Position numbers and translations under genes: made by a program. A model generated the notes under the pieces. The model saw nothing but the letters and a program-made list of their open reading frames with translations. It searched no databases and was not told where the DNA came from. A stretch of DNA of 64,000 nucleotides, taken from assembly GCF_001578105.1 (NCBI RefSeq), contig NZ_CP014275.1, forward strand, positions 4,303,001-4,367,000, given 5' to 3'. Below, one piece after another: positions 1-8,105 of the stretch. Position 1 is the stretch's first letter. The number at the start of each line of letters is the position of its first letter. Source of the stretch: Martelella sp. AD-3 (GTDB lineage Bacteria > Pseudomonadota > Alphaproteobacteria > Rhizobiales > Rhizobiaceae).

Positions 1-1
1 G

Positions 2-115
2 CGCGTCGTCGACGCCTCGATCATGCCGACGCTGATTTCGTCGAACACAAACGCGGCGGCGATCATGATCGGCGAAAAGGCCGCCGACATGATTGCGCGC
101 GAATACCGGCTTTGA
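2..115 (+). CDS. GMC-family FAD oxidoreductase (choline/alcohol dehydrogenase type), C-terminal fragment
   Basis: Only the last 37 codons lie in the window; the 5' part is off the left edge. The peptide contains [18 protein letters not shown] followed by a helix ending IAREYRL. This is the hallmark C-terminal end of glucose-methanol-choline oxidoreductases, with the conserved DAS-(I/V)-MP and a Asn-Thr-Asn-x-(A/P) segment next to the FAD and active site. The family oxidises alcohols such as choline or other polyols with FAD. The fragment cannot distinguish choline dehydrogenase from other GMC enzymes. A LacI-type regulator follows on the same strand after a palindromic repeat, so it may belong to a sugar or polyol utilisation locus that begins outside the window. 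Confidence 0.8.
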   Translation, partial: RVVDASIMPTLISSNTNAAAIMIGEKAADMIAREYRL

Positions 116-213
116 GGGCTTGCGGCGGAAAACCGGCGGCCTTGGACGTTATAGAGATGAATGATTCACCCATCTGGCATAGACTCGCCAAACGGAAAGC
201 CTTGCCGCCATCA

Positions 214-346
214 ATCTCCCCCCTTGAGGGGAGATGTCGCGAAAGCGACAGAGAGGGGTCTGGGCATAAGCCACACGTCCGGTGTCTCGGAAGCAGATCA
301 CCCCCCTCTGCCCCTGTCGGGGCATCTCCCCCTCAAGGGGGGAGAT
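214..346. repeat. Palindromic intergenic repeat, copy R1
   Basis: A 133-bp element with the shape of a folded cloverleaf. Each end is itself a palindrome (ATCTCCCCCCTTGAGGGGAG and its counterpart CCCCTCAAGGGG). Inside each end sits a small hairpin, GTCGC-GAAA-GCGAC on the left and GCCCC-TGTC-GGGGC on the right. The inner arms AGAGAGGGGT and ACCCCCCTCT pair across a central spacer. Three more copies occur at 3894, 24276 and 56370. The structure resembles the RIME-type mosaic repeats described in rhizobia, but that assignment is from memory. The copy lies between a stop codon and the next start. Confidence 0.9.
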
Positions 347-410
347 GGTGGGGTGCCTGCTTGTCATCCAGAGGACGAAGGGCACGACGAAGCACACGGA
401 AAGGCCGGAC

Positions 411-1418
411 ATGGCGAAACGACCGACGATCATCGATGTGGCCCGCCATGCAGGGCTTTCCAAGTCGACGGTTTCGCTCGTGCTGCAGAATTCGCCGCTG
501 GTGAAGCAGGAGACCCGCAAGCGCGTCGAACAATCGATGCAGGCGCTGAACTATGTCTATAACCGCGCGGCGGCAAACCTGCGCGGCGCGGAGGCCGGGC
601 TGATCGGGCTCGTCATCAACGATCTCAGAAACCCCTTCTTCGCCGAATTCGCGGCGAGCGCCCAGATGGCCTTTGCCGAACACGGCTTTGCCACCGTGAT
701 CGCCAACACCGACGAGGACACCGCGATACAGGATCAAGTGATCGCCTCCATGGTGGAGCACGGCGTTTCGGCGCTGATCATGTCGCCGGCCTATGGTGAT
801 GACGGCGCGGTGTTCGAGCGGATCGCACGCGCCGGCATCCCGGCATTGCAGGTGCTGCGCATGGCCAATGCCGACACCACCCGCTTTCCCTTCGCCTCGC
901 TCGATTACGAGGCCGGAAGCCTTGCCGCCGCCCGCCATCTCATTGAAACCGGCGCGAGGAACATCGCCTTCGTCGGCGGCCTGCCGGACAGGGCCGTCAC
1001 CCACGAGCGCATGGCCGGCTACCGCGCGGTGATCGCCGAGACCGGCGCCGAACCCTTTACCCTGCTCGGACGCCCGACGCGCGCCTTCGGCCGCGATGCG
1101 GCGCTGAAGCTGTCGCAGGATCGCCGCAGACTCGACGCCGTGCTCTGCTTCAACGACCTTGTGGCGCTCGGCATGCTGGCGGGCTTTGCTGAAACCGGCG
1201 TCATTGTCGGTCGCGACATCGCCCTGGTCGGCTTTGACGACATCGAGGAATGCGCGCTGGCCTATCCCAAGCTCTCCTCCGTCCACTGCGACATCGGCGC
1301 CTTTGGCCGCAGCGCCGCCGCCACCATGCTGACATGGCTCGAGACCGGCGAGCGCCCGCCGGAGAAAGCGTTCTCGCCGGTAACGATGACCGTCAGGGAT
1401 TCCAGCGGTGCGCGTTAG
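411..1418 (+). CDS. LacI-family transcriptional regulator
   Basis: A 335-residue repressor-type regulator. Residues about 5-25 (TIIDVARHAGLSKSTVSLVL) form the LacI helix-turn-helix, residues about 45-60 the hinge helix (NRAAANLRG), and the remainder a periplasmic-binding-protein-like effector domain with the usual IGLVINDLRNPFF opening and the VGFDDIEEC segment near the end. The reading frame is open further upstream into repeat R1, but the ATG at 411 is chosen because it starts immediately before the DNA-binding domain and has GGAAAGG upstream. The GMC oxidoreductase just upstream on the same strand is its most likely regulated partner. The effector is probably a sugar or polyol, but the sequence does not identify it. 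Confidence 0.88.
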   Translation: MAKRPTIIDVARHAGLSKSTVSLVLQNSPLVKQETRKRVEQSMQALNYVYNRAAANLRGAEAGLIGLVINDLRNPFFAEFAASAQMAFAEHGFATVIANTDEDTAIQDQVIASMVEHGVSALIMSPAYGDDGAVFERIARAGIPALQVLRMANADTTRFPFASLDYEAGSLAAARHLIETGARNIAFVGGLPDRAVTHERMAGYRAVIAETGAEPFTLLGRPTRAFGRDAALKLSQDRRRLDAVLCFNDLVALGMLAGFAETGVIVGRDIALVGFDDIEECALAYPKLSSVHCDIGAFGRSAAATMLTWLETGERPPEKAFSPVTMTVRDSSGAR

Positions 1419-1529
1419 TCCTCCGGCGCCGGAGCGGCAGACCGAAATTTCCCCGTCGAAAATCGATCCCACCTGACGATCTGCAAGGCGTGAAGGCGCG
1501 AATCGGTTCATCGATGGTCTTGGCCGAAA

Positions 1530-1576
1530 CCACCATATCTTGATGCGGTATTGATAAGACATACCATATACGGTGC
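1530..1576. promoter_or_regulatory. Tandem NrdR-box-like sites upstream of nrdD
   Basis: Two sites share the core CCATAT, one at 1533-1538 inside CCATATCTTGATG and one at 1564-1569 inside CCATATACGGTG. Against the NrdR consensus acaCwAtATaTwGtgt they match about 10 and 11 of 16 positions. Their centres are exactly 31 bp apart, three helical turns, which is the usual geometry of paired NrdR boxes. Both lie just before the chosen nrdD start at 1608. NrdR represses ribonucleotide reductase operons in many bacteria. The assignment is inference from motif and spacing; no nrdR gene is in the window. Confidence 0.5.
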
Positions 1577-1607
1577 GGCCATGATCTCGAACCGAGGGGA
1601 AGCCATC

Positions 1608-3665
1608 ATGCCGGAAGCGCCTGCCGCGTTGGAAAAACTGTCCGCTGGAGCAGAGGAAAGACTGCCATCCTTCGTCGTCAAACGAAACGGCGCGCGGGTC
1701 GCGTTTTCGGCGGAAAAGATCGAGCGCGCGATCGAAAAGGCGGGCGAGGCGACCGGCGCATTCGGACCCGGCGAGGCGCGCAGGCTCACAGACCAGGTGG
1801 TCAAGGTCATCAGCCACAGCGCGCTTGACGATGCGATCGAAATCGAGCGCATTCAGGACATCGTCGAGCAGGCGCTGATTTCGGCAAACTTCTTCGAGAC
1901 CGCCCGCGCCTATATCGTCTACCGCGAAAAACACGCCAAGCTGCGTGAAACCGGCAAGGTCGCCGTCGATGTGATTTCGTCGATCGACGAATATCTCGAC
2001 CGCTCCGACTGGCGCGTCAATGCCAATGCCAATCAGGGCTATTCGCTGGGCGGGCTGATCCTCAACGTCTCCGGCAAGGTCGTCGCCAATTACTGGCTCT
2101 CCCATGTCTATGATCCGCAGATCGGCGAGGCCCACCGCGCCGGCGACCTGCATATCCACGATCTCGACATGCTGTCGGGCTATTGCGCCGGCTGGTCGCT
2201 TCGCACCCTGATCACCGAAGGGCTGAACGGCGTGCCGGGCAAGGTCGAGGCCGATCCGCCGAAACACATGTCGTCGGCCGTCGGCCAGATCGTCAATTTC
2301 CTCGGCACGCTGCAGAACGAATGGGCCGGCGCCCAGGCGTTTTCCTCCTTCGACACCTATATGGCCCCCTTCATCCGCAAGGACGGCCTCTCCTATGAAG
2401 ACGTGCTGCAGTCGATCCAGGAGCTGATCTACAATCTGAACGTCCCCTCGCGCTGGGGCACGCAGACGCCCTTTACCAACCTCACCTTCGACTGGGTCTG
2501 CCCGGACGACCTGAAGGAACAGCGCCCGATCATCGGCGGTGAGGAAATGCCGTTCGCCTATGGCGAGCTGCAGGTCGAGATGGACATGATCAACCGCGCC
2601 TATATGGAGATCATGACCAAGGGCGATGCCAAGGGCCGGGTGTTCACCTTCCCGATCCCGACCTACAACATCACGCCCGATTTCCCCTGGGAAAGCGAAA
2701 ACGCCACACGGCTCTTCGAGATGACGGCCAAATACGGCCTGCCCTATTTCCAGAATTTCCTGAACTCCGACCTTTCGCCCAACATGGTGCGCTCCATGTG
2801 TTGCCGGCTGCAGCTTGACCTGACGGAGCTTCTGAAGCGCGGCAACGGGCTTTTCGGCTCGGCCGAACAGACCGGCTCGCTCGGCGTCGTCACCATCAAC
2901 TGCGCCCGCCTCGGCTTTTCCCACAAGGGCGACGAGGCCGGACTTCTGGCCCGCCTCGACGAATTGCTCGAGCTTGGCCGCGACAGCCTCGAAATCAAGC
3001 GCAAGGTGATCCAGCGGCTGATCGACGAGGGACTGTTCCCCTATACCAAGCGCTATCTCGGCACGCTGCGCAATCATTTCTCCACGCTCGGTGTCAACGG
3101 CGTCAACGAGATGATCCGCAATTTCACCGGCGACCGCGAGGATATCACCACCGAATGGGGCCATGATTTCGCACTGACAGTTCTCGATCATGTGCGCGAA
3201 AAGATCGTCTCCTTCCAGGAGGAGACCGGCCATCTCTACAATCTCGAAGCCACGCCGGCGGAAGGCACGGCCCACCGCTTCGCCCGCGAGGATGCCAAAC
3301 GCTTCCCCGGCATCATCCAGGCGGGCACGCCGGAAAACGCCTATTATACCAATTCGAGCCAGCTGCCCGTCGGCTTCACCGAAGATCCTTTCGAGGCTCT
3401 CTCCCGCCAGGAGGCGCTGCAGAAGAAATATACCGGCGGCACGGTGCTGCACCTCTACATGGGCAGCCGCATCTCCTCCGGCGAGGCCTGCAAGGCGCTG
3501 GTCAAGCGCGCGCTGACAAATTTCCGCCTGCCCTACATCACCGTCACCCCGACATTCTCCATCTGCCCGACCCATGGCTATCTGGAGGGCGAGCACCAGT
3601 TCTGCCCGCAATGCGATGCCGAACGTCTGTCGAAAAAACGCGCCACGCTGATGGCCGCCGAATGA
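1608..3665 (+). CDS. nrdD: Class III anaerobic ribonucleoside-triphosphate reductase, catalytic body without its glycyl-radical tail
   Basis: A 685-residue enzyme body that reduces ribonucleoside triphosphates without oxygen. An N-terminal ATP-cone (about residues 20-110, PSFVVKRNGARVAFSAEKIE) is followed by the ten-stranded barrel. The MVRSMCCRL segment carries the probable thiyl-radical cysteine, and GSLGVVTINCARLG is a conserved barrel strand. The C-terminus has the metal-binding knot as C-P-T-H then C-P-Q-C, with one cysteine replaced by His. The protein stops 14 residues later. The glycyl-radical motif that should follow is not in this protein; it is encoded by the next gene at 3677. ATG 1608 is preferred because GAGGGGA lies seven bases upstream. 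First gene of an operon with the radical peptide and nrdG. Confidence 0.92.
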   Translation: MPEAPAALEKLSAGAEERLPSFVVKRNGARVAFSAEKIERAIEKAGEATGAFGPGEARRLTDQVVKVISHSALDDAIEIERIQDIVEQALISANFFETARAYIVYREKHAKLRETGKVAVDVISSIDEYLDRSDWRVNANANQGYSLGGLILNVSGKVVANYWLSHVYDPQIGEAHRAGDLHIHDLDMLSGYCAGWSLRTLITEGLNGVPGKVEADPPKHMSSAVGQIVNFLGTLQNEWAGAQAFSSFDTYMAPFIRKDGLSYEDVLQSIQELIYNLNVPSRWGTQTPFTNLTFDWVCPDDLKEQRPIIGGEEMPFAYGELQVEMDMINRAYMEIMTKGDAKGRVFTFPIPTYNITPDFPWESENATRLFEMTAKYGLPYFQNFLNSDLSPNMVRSMCCRLQLDLTELLKRGNGLFGSAEQTGSLGVVTINCARLGFSHKGDEAGLLARLDELLELGRDSLEIKRKVIQRLIDEGLFPYTKRYLGTLRNHFSTLGVNGVNEMIRNFTGDREDITTEWGHDFALTVLDHVREKIVSFQEETGHLYNLEATPAEGTAHRFAREDAKRFPGIIQAGTPENAYYTNSSQLPVGFTEDPFEALSRQEALQKKYTGGTVLHLYMGSRISSGEACKALVKRALTNFRLPYITVTPTFSICPTHGYLEGEHQFCPQCDAERLSKKRATLMAAE

Positions 3666-3676
3666 AAGGAAAAACC

Positions 3677-3865
3677 ATGTCCGTGATTGAGAAAGACATC
3701 GTCGCCGAAACCGAGATCACGCTTTGCGATGACGAACGCCAACCCTGCGAGATCTGGACGCGGGTGATGGGCTATCACCGCCCGGTCTCCTCCTTCAACC
3801 GCGGCAAGAAAGGCGAATTCGCCGAGCGCCGCTATTTCCGGGAAATGCGCGGTGACCGGGCGTAA
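3677..3865 (+). CDS. Detached glycyl-radical domain of class III ribonucleotide reductase
   Basis: A 62-residue protein containing RQPCEIWTRVMGYHRPVSSF and then NRGKKGEF. The R-V-x-G-Y core is the glycyl-radical loop of NrdD enzymes, with Gly32 as the expected radical site. It begins 11 bases after the nrdD stop, in a different frame, and has its own AAGGA ribosome site, so it is a separate gene and not a simple frameshift. Together with nrdD it accounts for a complete class III reductase. The natural model is a two-part enzyme in which this peptide docks into the NrdD barrel and is activated by NrdG, much as GrcA/YfiD serves as a separate glycyl-radical part for pyruvate formate-lyase. I recall similar small NrdD-like proteins in other proteobacteria but cannot check this here. 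Confidence 0.85.
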   Translation: MSVIEKDIVAETEITLCDDERQPCEIWTRVMGYHRPVSSFNRGKKGEFAERRYFREMRGDRA

Positions 3866-4688
3866 CGAGGCGCAAGCGGAGAGGCACCGTTCAATCTCCC
3901 CCCTTGAGGGGGAGATGTCGCGGCAGCGACAGAGGGGGGTATGCAGAATATCCGCTGACGCTGAACCTGTCGAAATGGCTCACCCCCCTCTGCCCCGTTC
4001 GGGGCATCTCCCCCTCAAGTGGGGAGATCAAAAAGAGGCAGGCGGCGGTGCACATGACCTGCGCATCGGCGGCTTCGAGCCCTTTTCCCTTTGCGACTGG
4101 CCGGGCAAGATCGTGGCCACGCTGTTCCTGCAGGGGTGCCCGTGGCGGTGCCCCTATTGCCACAATCCCGCGCTTATCGATGCCTCGGCCGAAACCGGAT
4201 ACCGCTTTGCCGACATTCTCGAATTTCTCGAAACACGGCGCGGGCTGCTGGATGGCGTCGTCTTTTCCGGCGGCGAGCCGACGCTGCAGAAAGCACTCGT
4301 TCCGGCCATGACGACCGTGCGCGAAATGGGCTTCTGCGTCGGCTTGCACTCTGCAGGCCCTTATCCCGGGCGGTTGAAACATGCCCTGCCCCATGCCGAC
4401 TGGATCGGCCTCGACATCAAGGCTTCGCGCCGCGACTATGACCGGATGACCGACGCGCCGAAAAGCGGCGAACGCGCGTTCCGGAGCCTGGAGCACGTTC
4501 TTTCAAGCGGAATCGACTACGAGATCCGCACCACCGTGCATCCCGAACTCCTCACGGCCGCCGACTTGGCCGAGCTCGAGGCCGATCTTTCCCGCTTCGG
4601 CATCGACGCCCACAAGATACAGACCTTCCGGATGGACGGCGTCGACCGGGATCGGCTCGCCAGCGCGCTCGCCAAACGCCGCAGCTGA
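3852..4688 (+). CDS. nrdG: Anaerobic ribonucleotide reductase activating protein (radical SAM), with repeat-derived N-terminus
   Basis: Radical-SAM activase that installs the glycyl radical. The core begins near residue 69 (LRIGGFEPFSLCDWPGK), followed by GCPWRCPYCHNP with the C-x3-C-x2-C iron-sulfur motif, and later GGEPTLQ, which binds SAM. The core of about 210 residues is full length for NrdG. The frame upstream of the core is open through repeat R2 (3894-4028), and every in-frame ATG or GTG lies in or before that repeat: GTG 3852, ATG 3915 and ATG 3975. No ATG or GTG lies between the repeat and the conserved core. GTG 3852 overlaps the end of the radical-peptide gene by 14 bases, favouring coupled translation, but either ATG is possible. 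The N-terminal 43 to 68 residues are therefore repeat-encoded whichever start is used. Confidence 0.85.
   Translation: MTGRNEAQAERHRSISPLEGEMSRQRQRGVCRISADAEPVEMAHPPLPRSGHLPLKWGDQKEAGGGAHDLRIGGFEPFSLCDWPGKIVATLFLQGCPWRCPYCHNPALIDASAETGYRFADILEFLETRRGLLDGVVFSGGEPTLQKALVPAMTTVREMGFCVGLHSAGPYPGRLKHALPHADWIGLDIKASRRDYDRMTDAPKSGERAFRSLEHVLSSGIDYEIRTTVHPELLTAADLAELEADLSRFGIDAHKIQTFRMDGVDRDRLASALAKRRS
3894..4028. repeat. Palindromic repeat, copy R2, overlapping the nrdG 5' end
   Basis: A 135-bp copy of the element at 214-346 in the same orientation, with end palindromes ATCTCCCCCCTTGAGGGGGA and CCCCTCAAGTGGGGAGAT and inner hairpins GTCGC-GGCA-GCGAC and GCCCC-GTTC-GGGGC. Unlike the other copies it has no stop codon in the nrdG frame, so it is read as part of that gene. 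Confidence 0.9.
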
Positions 4689-4858
4689 GAAACCCGGGTC
4701 GCCCATACCCCGAGCCGAAATTCGGCATCGGCGCATTTTCGCCTTGTTTGGAAACAATACTGACAATCGAAAGAACAAGTCTTGAACCCAATAAAGAGCA
4801 TTTCCATATAGCTTCTGTCGGCAGATTTTATGCCGTAACAAAGCGAGGAAAACTTGAG

Positions 4859-5290
4859 ATGAACGAGACCGCATTGCTGCGTCCGGCGTGGACGCCACTT
4901 ACGATTGCCCTGATGGTGATCGGCTTTGTCGTCTTCTGGCCGCTGGGCCTGGTCATGCTTGCATACATCATCTGGGGCGACCGGCTGAACATGACGAAGG
5001 GCGAATGGAAACGCTCTGCCGAACGGGCTTTCGGATCCTGCAGGCGCAACATGCGCAATGCGGACACGACCATGCATTCGACCGGCAATGCCGCTTTCGA
5101 TGAATGGCGCCGCAGCGAGATGGACCGGATCGAGGCCGAGCGCCGCAAGCTTGACGAGATGCGCGCCGAATTCGACCGCTATACCGATGAGCTGCGCAGG
5201 GCGCGCGACCGGGAGGAATTCGACCGGTTCATGCGCGAGCGTGGTGGAAATTTCAATGCCTCCGGGTCGAACCCTGCGCCCGAAGCATAA
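4859..5290 (+). CDS. DUF2852-type membrane protein with coiled-coil tail
   Basis: A 143-residue protein. Residues about 13-36 form one hydrophobic membrane segment (TIALMVIGFVVFWPLGLVML), followed by the YIIWGDRLN turn. A long charged helix with many Arg and Glu residues follows from about residue 75 to 130 (RRSEMDRIEAERRKLDEMRA), a probable coiled coil. This layout fits the DUF2852 family found in Rhizobiales, whose function is unknown. ATG 4859 is chosen because GAGGA lies nine bases before it and the protein then begins at the usual short pre-membrane segment; the frame is open further upstream with no support. The 170 bp before it hold no gene that I can support. Confidence 0.75.
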   Translation: MNETALLRPAWTPLTIALMVIGFVVFWPLGLVMLAYIIWGDRLNMTKGEWKRSAERAFGSCRRNMRNADTTMHSTGNAAFDEWRRSEMDRIEAERRKLDEMRAEFDRYTDELRRARDREEFDRFMRERGGNFNASGSNPAPEA

Positions 5291-5409
5291 GAGAAAATGA
5301 CCTCCGATATCTTCCGGCATCGCCCTTTCCCCCAGGGTGGTGCCGTTTTTTTGTGCCCGCTTCTGGCGCGCCGGACGGAAAACCGCTACGCGTCAGCCGA
5401 TGATCCTCA

Positions 5410-6162
5410 ATGACGAGCCCTGACGTGGAAAAACGCGCCAAACCGACGACGATCGATCTCGGCGGCAGGGTGCTGCCGCTCAACCTGAAGACCAATGCGC
5501 GCGCCCGGCGGATGACGCTGAAGATCGAGCCCGGCGGCCATGCCGTCAGCCTCACGGTGCCGCCCGGTCTGGCGCGCCACGAGGTCGACGGTTTCCTGCG
5601 CCGCCACCATGACTGGCTGGTCGAACGGATGGCGCGGTTCGATGGCCGCAGCGCCGATATTACCGATGGCGGTGCGGTTTCGATCTTCGGCTTCGCCCAC
5701 ACAATCCGCCACAGCGGCAATCTGCGGGGGCTGACGACCGTTCGCGACGAGGGCGAGGGCAAGGTGCTGCTTGTTTCCGGCCCGGCCGAGAGCATCGGCC
5801 GCCGGGTCGCGGATTACCTGAAGAAGGAAGCGCGTCGCGAGATCACCGGGCGCGTGAAGGTGCATGCGGCAGCCAGCGGCAAATCCTATGCCTCGATTTC
5901 CTTCAAGGACACGCGTTCGCGCTGGGGGTCGTGCTCGTCTGCCGGCAATCTCAATTTCTCCTGGCGCATCGCCATGGCGCCCATGTTCGTCGTCGACTAT
6001 CTCGCCGCCCATGAAGTGGCCCATCTTTCCGAGATGAACCATGGACCGCGTTTCTGGGCGCTGTGCGAAAGGCTCTGCCCGCGAACGCCCGAAGCGCGCC
6101 AATGGCTGAAAAACGAAGGGTCCTTCCTGCATGCGGTGCGTTTCGAGGCGCCCTTTGCCTGA
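5410..6162 (+). CDS. YgjP/DUF45-type zinc metallopeptidase
   Basis: A 250-residue protein of the YgjP-like family in the M48/SprT-like metallopeptidase group. The C-terminal half carries SRWGSCSSAGNLNFSWRIA, the family-specific loop, and then HEVAHLSEMNHGPRFW, giving His201-Glu202-x-x-His205 plus His211 as zinc ligands. The N-terminal 100 residues (ARRMTLKIEPGGHAVSLTVP) form the beta-rich domain typical of the family. There is no signal peptide, so it should act in the cytoplasm. The physiological substrate of this family is not known to me. It stands alone, about 120 bp after the DUF2852 gene and 43 bp before trpF, on the same strand. Confidence 0.82.
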   Translation: MTSPDVEKRAKPTTIDLGGRVLPLNLKTNARARRMTLKIEPGGHAVSLTVPPGLARHEVDGFLRRHHDWLVERMARFDGRSADITDGGAVSIFGFAHTIRHSGNLRGLTTVRDEGEGKVLLVSGPAESIGRRVADYLKKEARREITGRVKVHAAASGKSYASISFKDTRSRWGSCSSAGNLNFSWRIAMAPMFVVDYLAAHEVAHLSEMNHGPRFWALCERLCPRTPEARQWLKNEGSFLHAVRFEAPFA

Positions 6163-6205
6163 TCAAGCCTTCGCAGGCTCCCCTTTGTTGTGATAGAAAA
6201 GCATC

Positions 6206-6868
6206 ATGAAAAGACCGGATATCAAGATCTGCGGTATAAGCACCAGGGAAACGCTCGACCACGTGATTGCCCGCGGCGCCACCCATGTGGGCTTCATCTT
6301 CTTCGAAAAGAGCCCGCGTCATGTGGAAATCGATGTTGCCGCCGGCCTGATCGAACACGTGCGCGGCCGGGCGAAGACGGTGGCCGTGAGTGTGAATGCC
6401 GACAACGAACTGCTTGAGGAAATCGTCTTCGGCGCTCGGCCCGACATGCTGCAGCTGCACGGCAAGGAGAGCGTCGACCGGGTGGTGACCGTCAAGGCAC
6501 TGTACGGGCTGCCGGTGATCAAGGCGTTTTCAATCCGCACGCCGGAAGACCTTGCCTTTGCGCGCGACTACGAAGATGTCGCCGACCGCATTCTCTTCGA
6601 TGCCAAGCCGCCGGAAAACGCCGTCCTTCCCGGCGGCAACGGCATTGCCTTTGATTGGCGCTTGCTTGCCGGCTATCAGGCGACTATCCCTTGGTTTCTG
6701 TCCGGAGGACTGAACGCGGAGAATGTGGGCACGGCGCTCACCGAGATCCACGCGCCGGGTCTTGACGTATCATCCGGTGTGGAAAGCGCGCCCGGCATAA
6801 AGGATCCGGCCCGGATCGATGCCTTTTTTGATGCCGTTGACAAGGCGCGGATGCGCCAGACGGCCTGA
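6206..6868 (+). CDS. trpF: Phosphoribosylanthranilate isomerase
   Basis: A 220-residue TIM-barrel enzyme that performs the Amadori rearrangement of phosphoribosylanthranilate to CdRP, the third step of tryptophan synthesis. KICGI places the catalytic base at Cys9, LFDAKPP supplies the catalytic Asp, and [11 protein letters not shown] and [14 protein letters not shown] form the phosphate-binding end. The length is normal for the family. Its stop overlaps the trpB start (ATGA at 6868), so the two are translationally coupled. A short AGCCT-TCGC-AGGCT hairpin lies 27 bp upstream. No leader peptide rich in Trp codons was seen in the 43-bp upstream gap, so attenuation is not supported here. Confidence 0.96.
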   Translation: MKRPDIKICGISTRETLDHVIARGATHVGFIFFEKSPRHVEIDVAAGLIEHVRGRAKTVAVSVNADNELLEEIVFGARPDMLQLHGKESVDRVVTVKALYGLPVIKAFSIRTPEDLAFARDYEDVADRILFDAKPPENAVLPGGNGIAFDWRLLAGYQATIPWFLSGGLNAENVGTALTEIHAPGLDVSSGVESAPGIKDPARIDAFFDAVDKARMRQTA

Positions 6869-8100
6869 TGGAGACTGACGTGAACGAGACGCCAAAACCA
6901 AACTCCTTCAAATCCGGCCCCGACGAGAGCGGCCTGTTCGGCATTTTCGGCGGCCGTTTCGTCGCCGAGACCCTGATGCCGCTGATCCTCGACCTGCAGG
7001 CCGAATGGGAAAAGGCCAAGACCGACCCGGACTTCAAGGCGGAGTTGACCTCGCTCGGCAAGCATTATACCGGTCGTCCGAGCCCGCTCTATCACGCCGA
7101 ACGCCTGAGCGAACATCTCGGCGGCGCGAAGATCTATTTCAAGCGCGAGGAGCTGAACCACACCGGTTCGCACAAGATCAACAACTGTCTCGGCCAGATC
7201 CTTCTGGCCAAGCGCATGGGCAAGACGCGCATCATTGCCGAAACCGGCGCCGGCCAGCACGGCGTGGCCTCCGCCACCGTTGCCGCGCGTTTCGGCCTGC
7301 CCTGCGTCGTCTATATGGGCGCGACCGACGTCGAGCGTCAGGCTCCCAACGTCTTCCGCATGAAGCTTCTCGGCGCCGAGGTGAAGCCGGTGACCGCCGG
7401 TCACGGCACGCTGAAGGATGCGATGAACGAGGCGCTGCGCGACTGGGTCACAAACGTCGAAGACACCTATTACCTCATCGGCACGGCCGCGGGTCCGCAT
7501 CCCTACCCGGAAATGGTGCGTGATTTCCAGGCGGTGATCGGCCAGGAAGCGCGCGCGCAGATCATGGAAGCCGAAGGGCGGTTGCCCGATCTGGTGATCG
7601 CGGCCGTCGGCGGCGGCTCCAACGCCATCGGCATCTTCCACCCCTTCCTCGACGATCCGGACGTGAAGATCGTCGGCGTCGAGGCGGGCGGTCGCGGGCT
7701 CGACGGCGAGGAACACTGCGCCTCGCTCACGGCCGGCGCGCCGGGCGTGCTGCACGGAAACCGCACCTATCTGCTGCAGGATGGCGACGGCCAGATCAAG
7801 GAAGGCCATTCGGTCTCCGCCGGGCTCGACTATCCGGGCATCGGACCGGAGCACTCCTGGCTCAACGATATCGGCCGGGTGGACTATGTGCCGATCCTCG
7901 ACGACGAGGCGCTGGAAGCCTTCCAGCTGATGACCCGACTTGAGGGCATCATTCCCGCGCTCGAAGCCAGCCACGCGATTGCCGAGATCGTCAAGCGCGC
8001 GCCGAAAATGGGCAAGGACGAGATCATCCTCGCCAATCTTTCCGGTCGCGGCGACAAGGATGTTCACACGGTCGGCAAGATCCTCGGTATGGAGATGTAA
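6868..8100 (+). CDS. trpB: Tryptophan synthase beta subunit
   Basis: A 410-residue PLP enzyme that condenses indole with serine. The Schiff-base lysine is Lys103 in [12 protein letters not shown], preceded by the hallmark [17 protein letters not shown] is the phosphate-binding loop for PLP, and the protein ends with [12 protein letters not shown], diagnostic of TrpB1. It acts as an alpha2-beta2 complex with TrpA. The ATG overlaps the trpF stop. A small gene of unknown function lies between trpB and trpA, so the two synthase subunits are not directly adjacent as they usually are. Confidence 0.98.
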   Translation: METDVNETPKPNSFKSGPDESGLFGIFGGRFVAETLMPLILDLQAEWEKAKTDPDFKAELTSLGKHYTGRPSPLYHAERLSEHLGGAKIYFKREELNHTGSHKINNCLGQILLAKRMGKTRIIAETGAGQHGVASATVAARFGLPCVVYMGATDVERQAPNVFRMKLLGAEVKPVTAGHGTLKDAMNEALRDWVTNVEDTYYLIGTAAGPHPYPEMVRDFQAVIGQEARAQIMEAEGRLPDLVIAAVGGGSNAIGIFHPFLDDPDVKIVGVEAGGRGLDGEEHCASLTAGAPGVLHGNRTYLLQDGDGQIKEGHSVSAGLDYPGIGPEHSWLNDIGRVDYVPILDDEALEAFQLMTRLEGIIPALEASHAIAEIVKRAPKMGKDEIILANLSGRGDKDVHTVGKILGMEM

Positions 8101-8105
8101 GGTCC

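Noticed and set aside
1541..1556. FNR-type box (TTGAT-N4-ATCAA) upstream of the anaerobic reductase operon
   Set aside because: The left half TTGAT is present but the right half reads ATTGA rather than ATCAA. The NrdR-like pair explains the region better.
333..3611. A 1092-codon open frame on the minus strand across the LacI gene and nrdD
   Set aside because: It is antisense to two well-supported genes. Its composition (Gly, Ala, Arg, Asp and Val rich with no domain) is that of a GC-rich shadow frame, and it has no ribosome site.
3611..3700. A frameshift in nrdD that would explain the separate glycyl-radical domain
   Set aside because: The small gene has its own ribosome site and ATG, a proper stop precedes it, and about 15 N-terminal residues unlike NrdD come before the radical domain. 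A true gene split fits better, though a sequencing check is listed with the finding.
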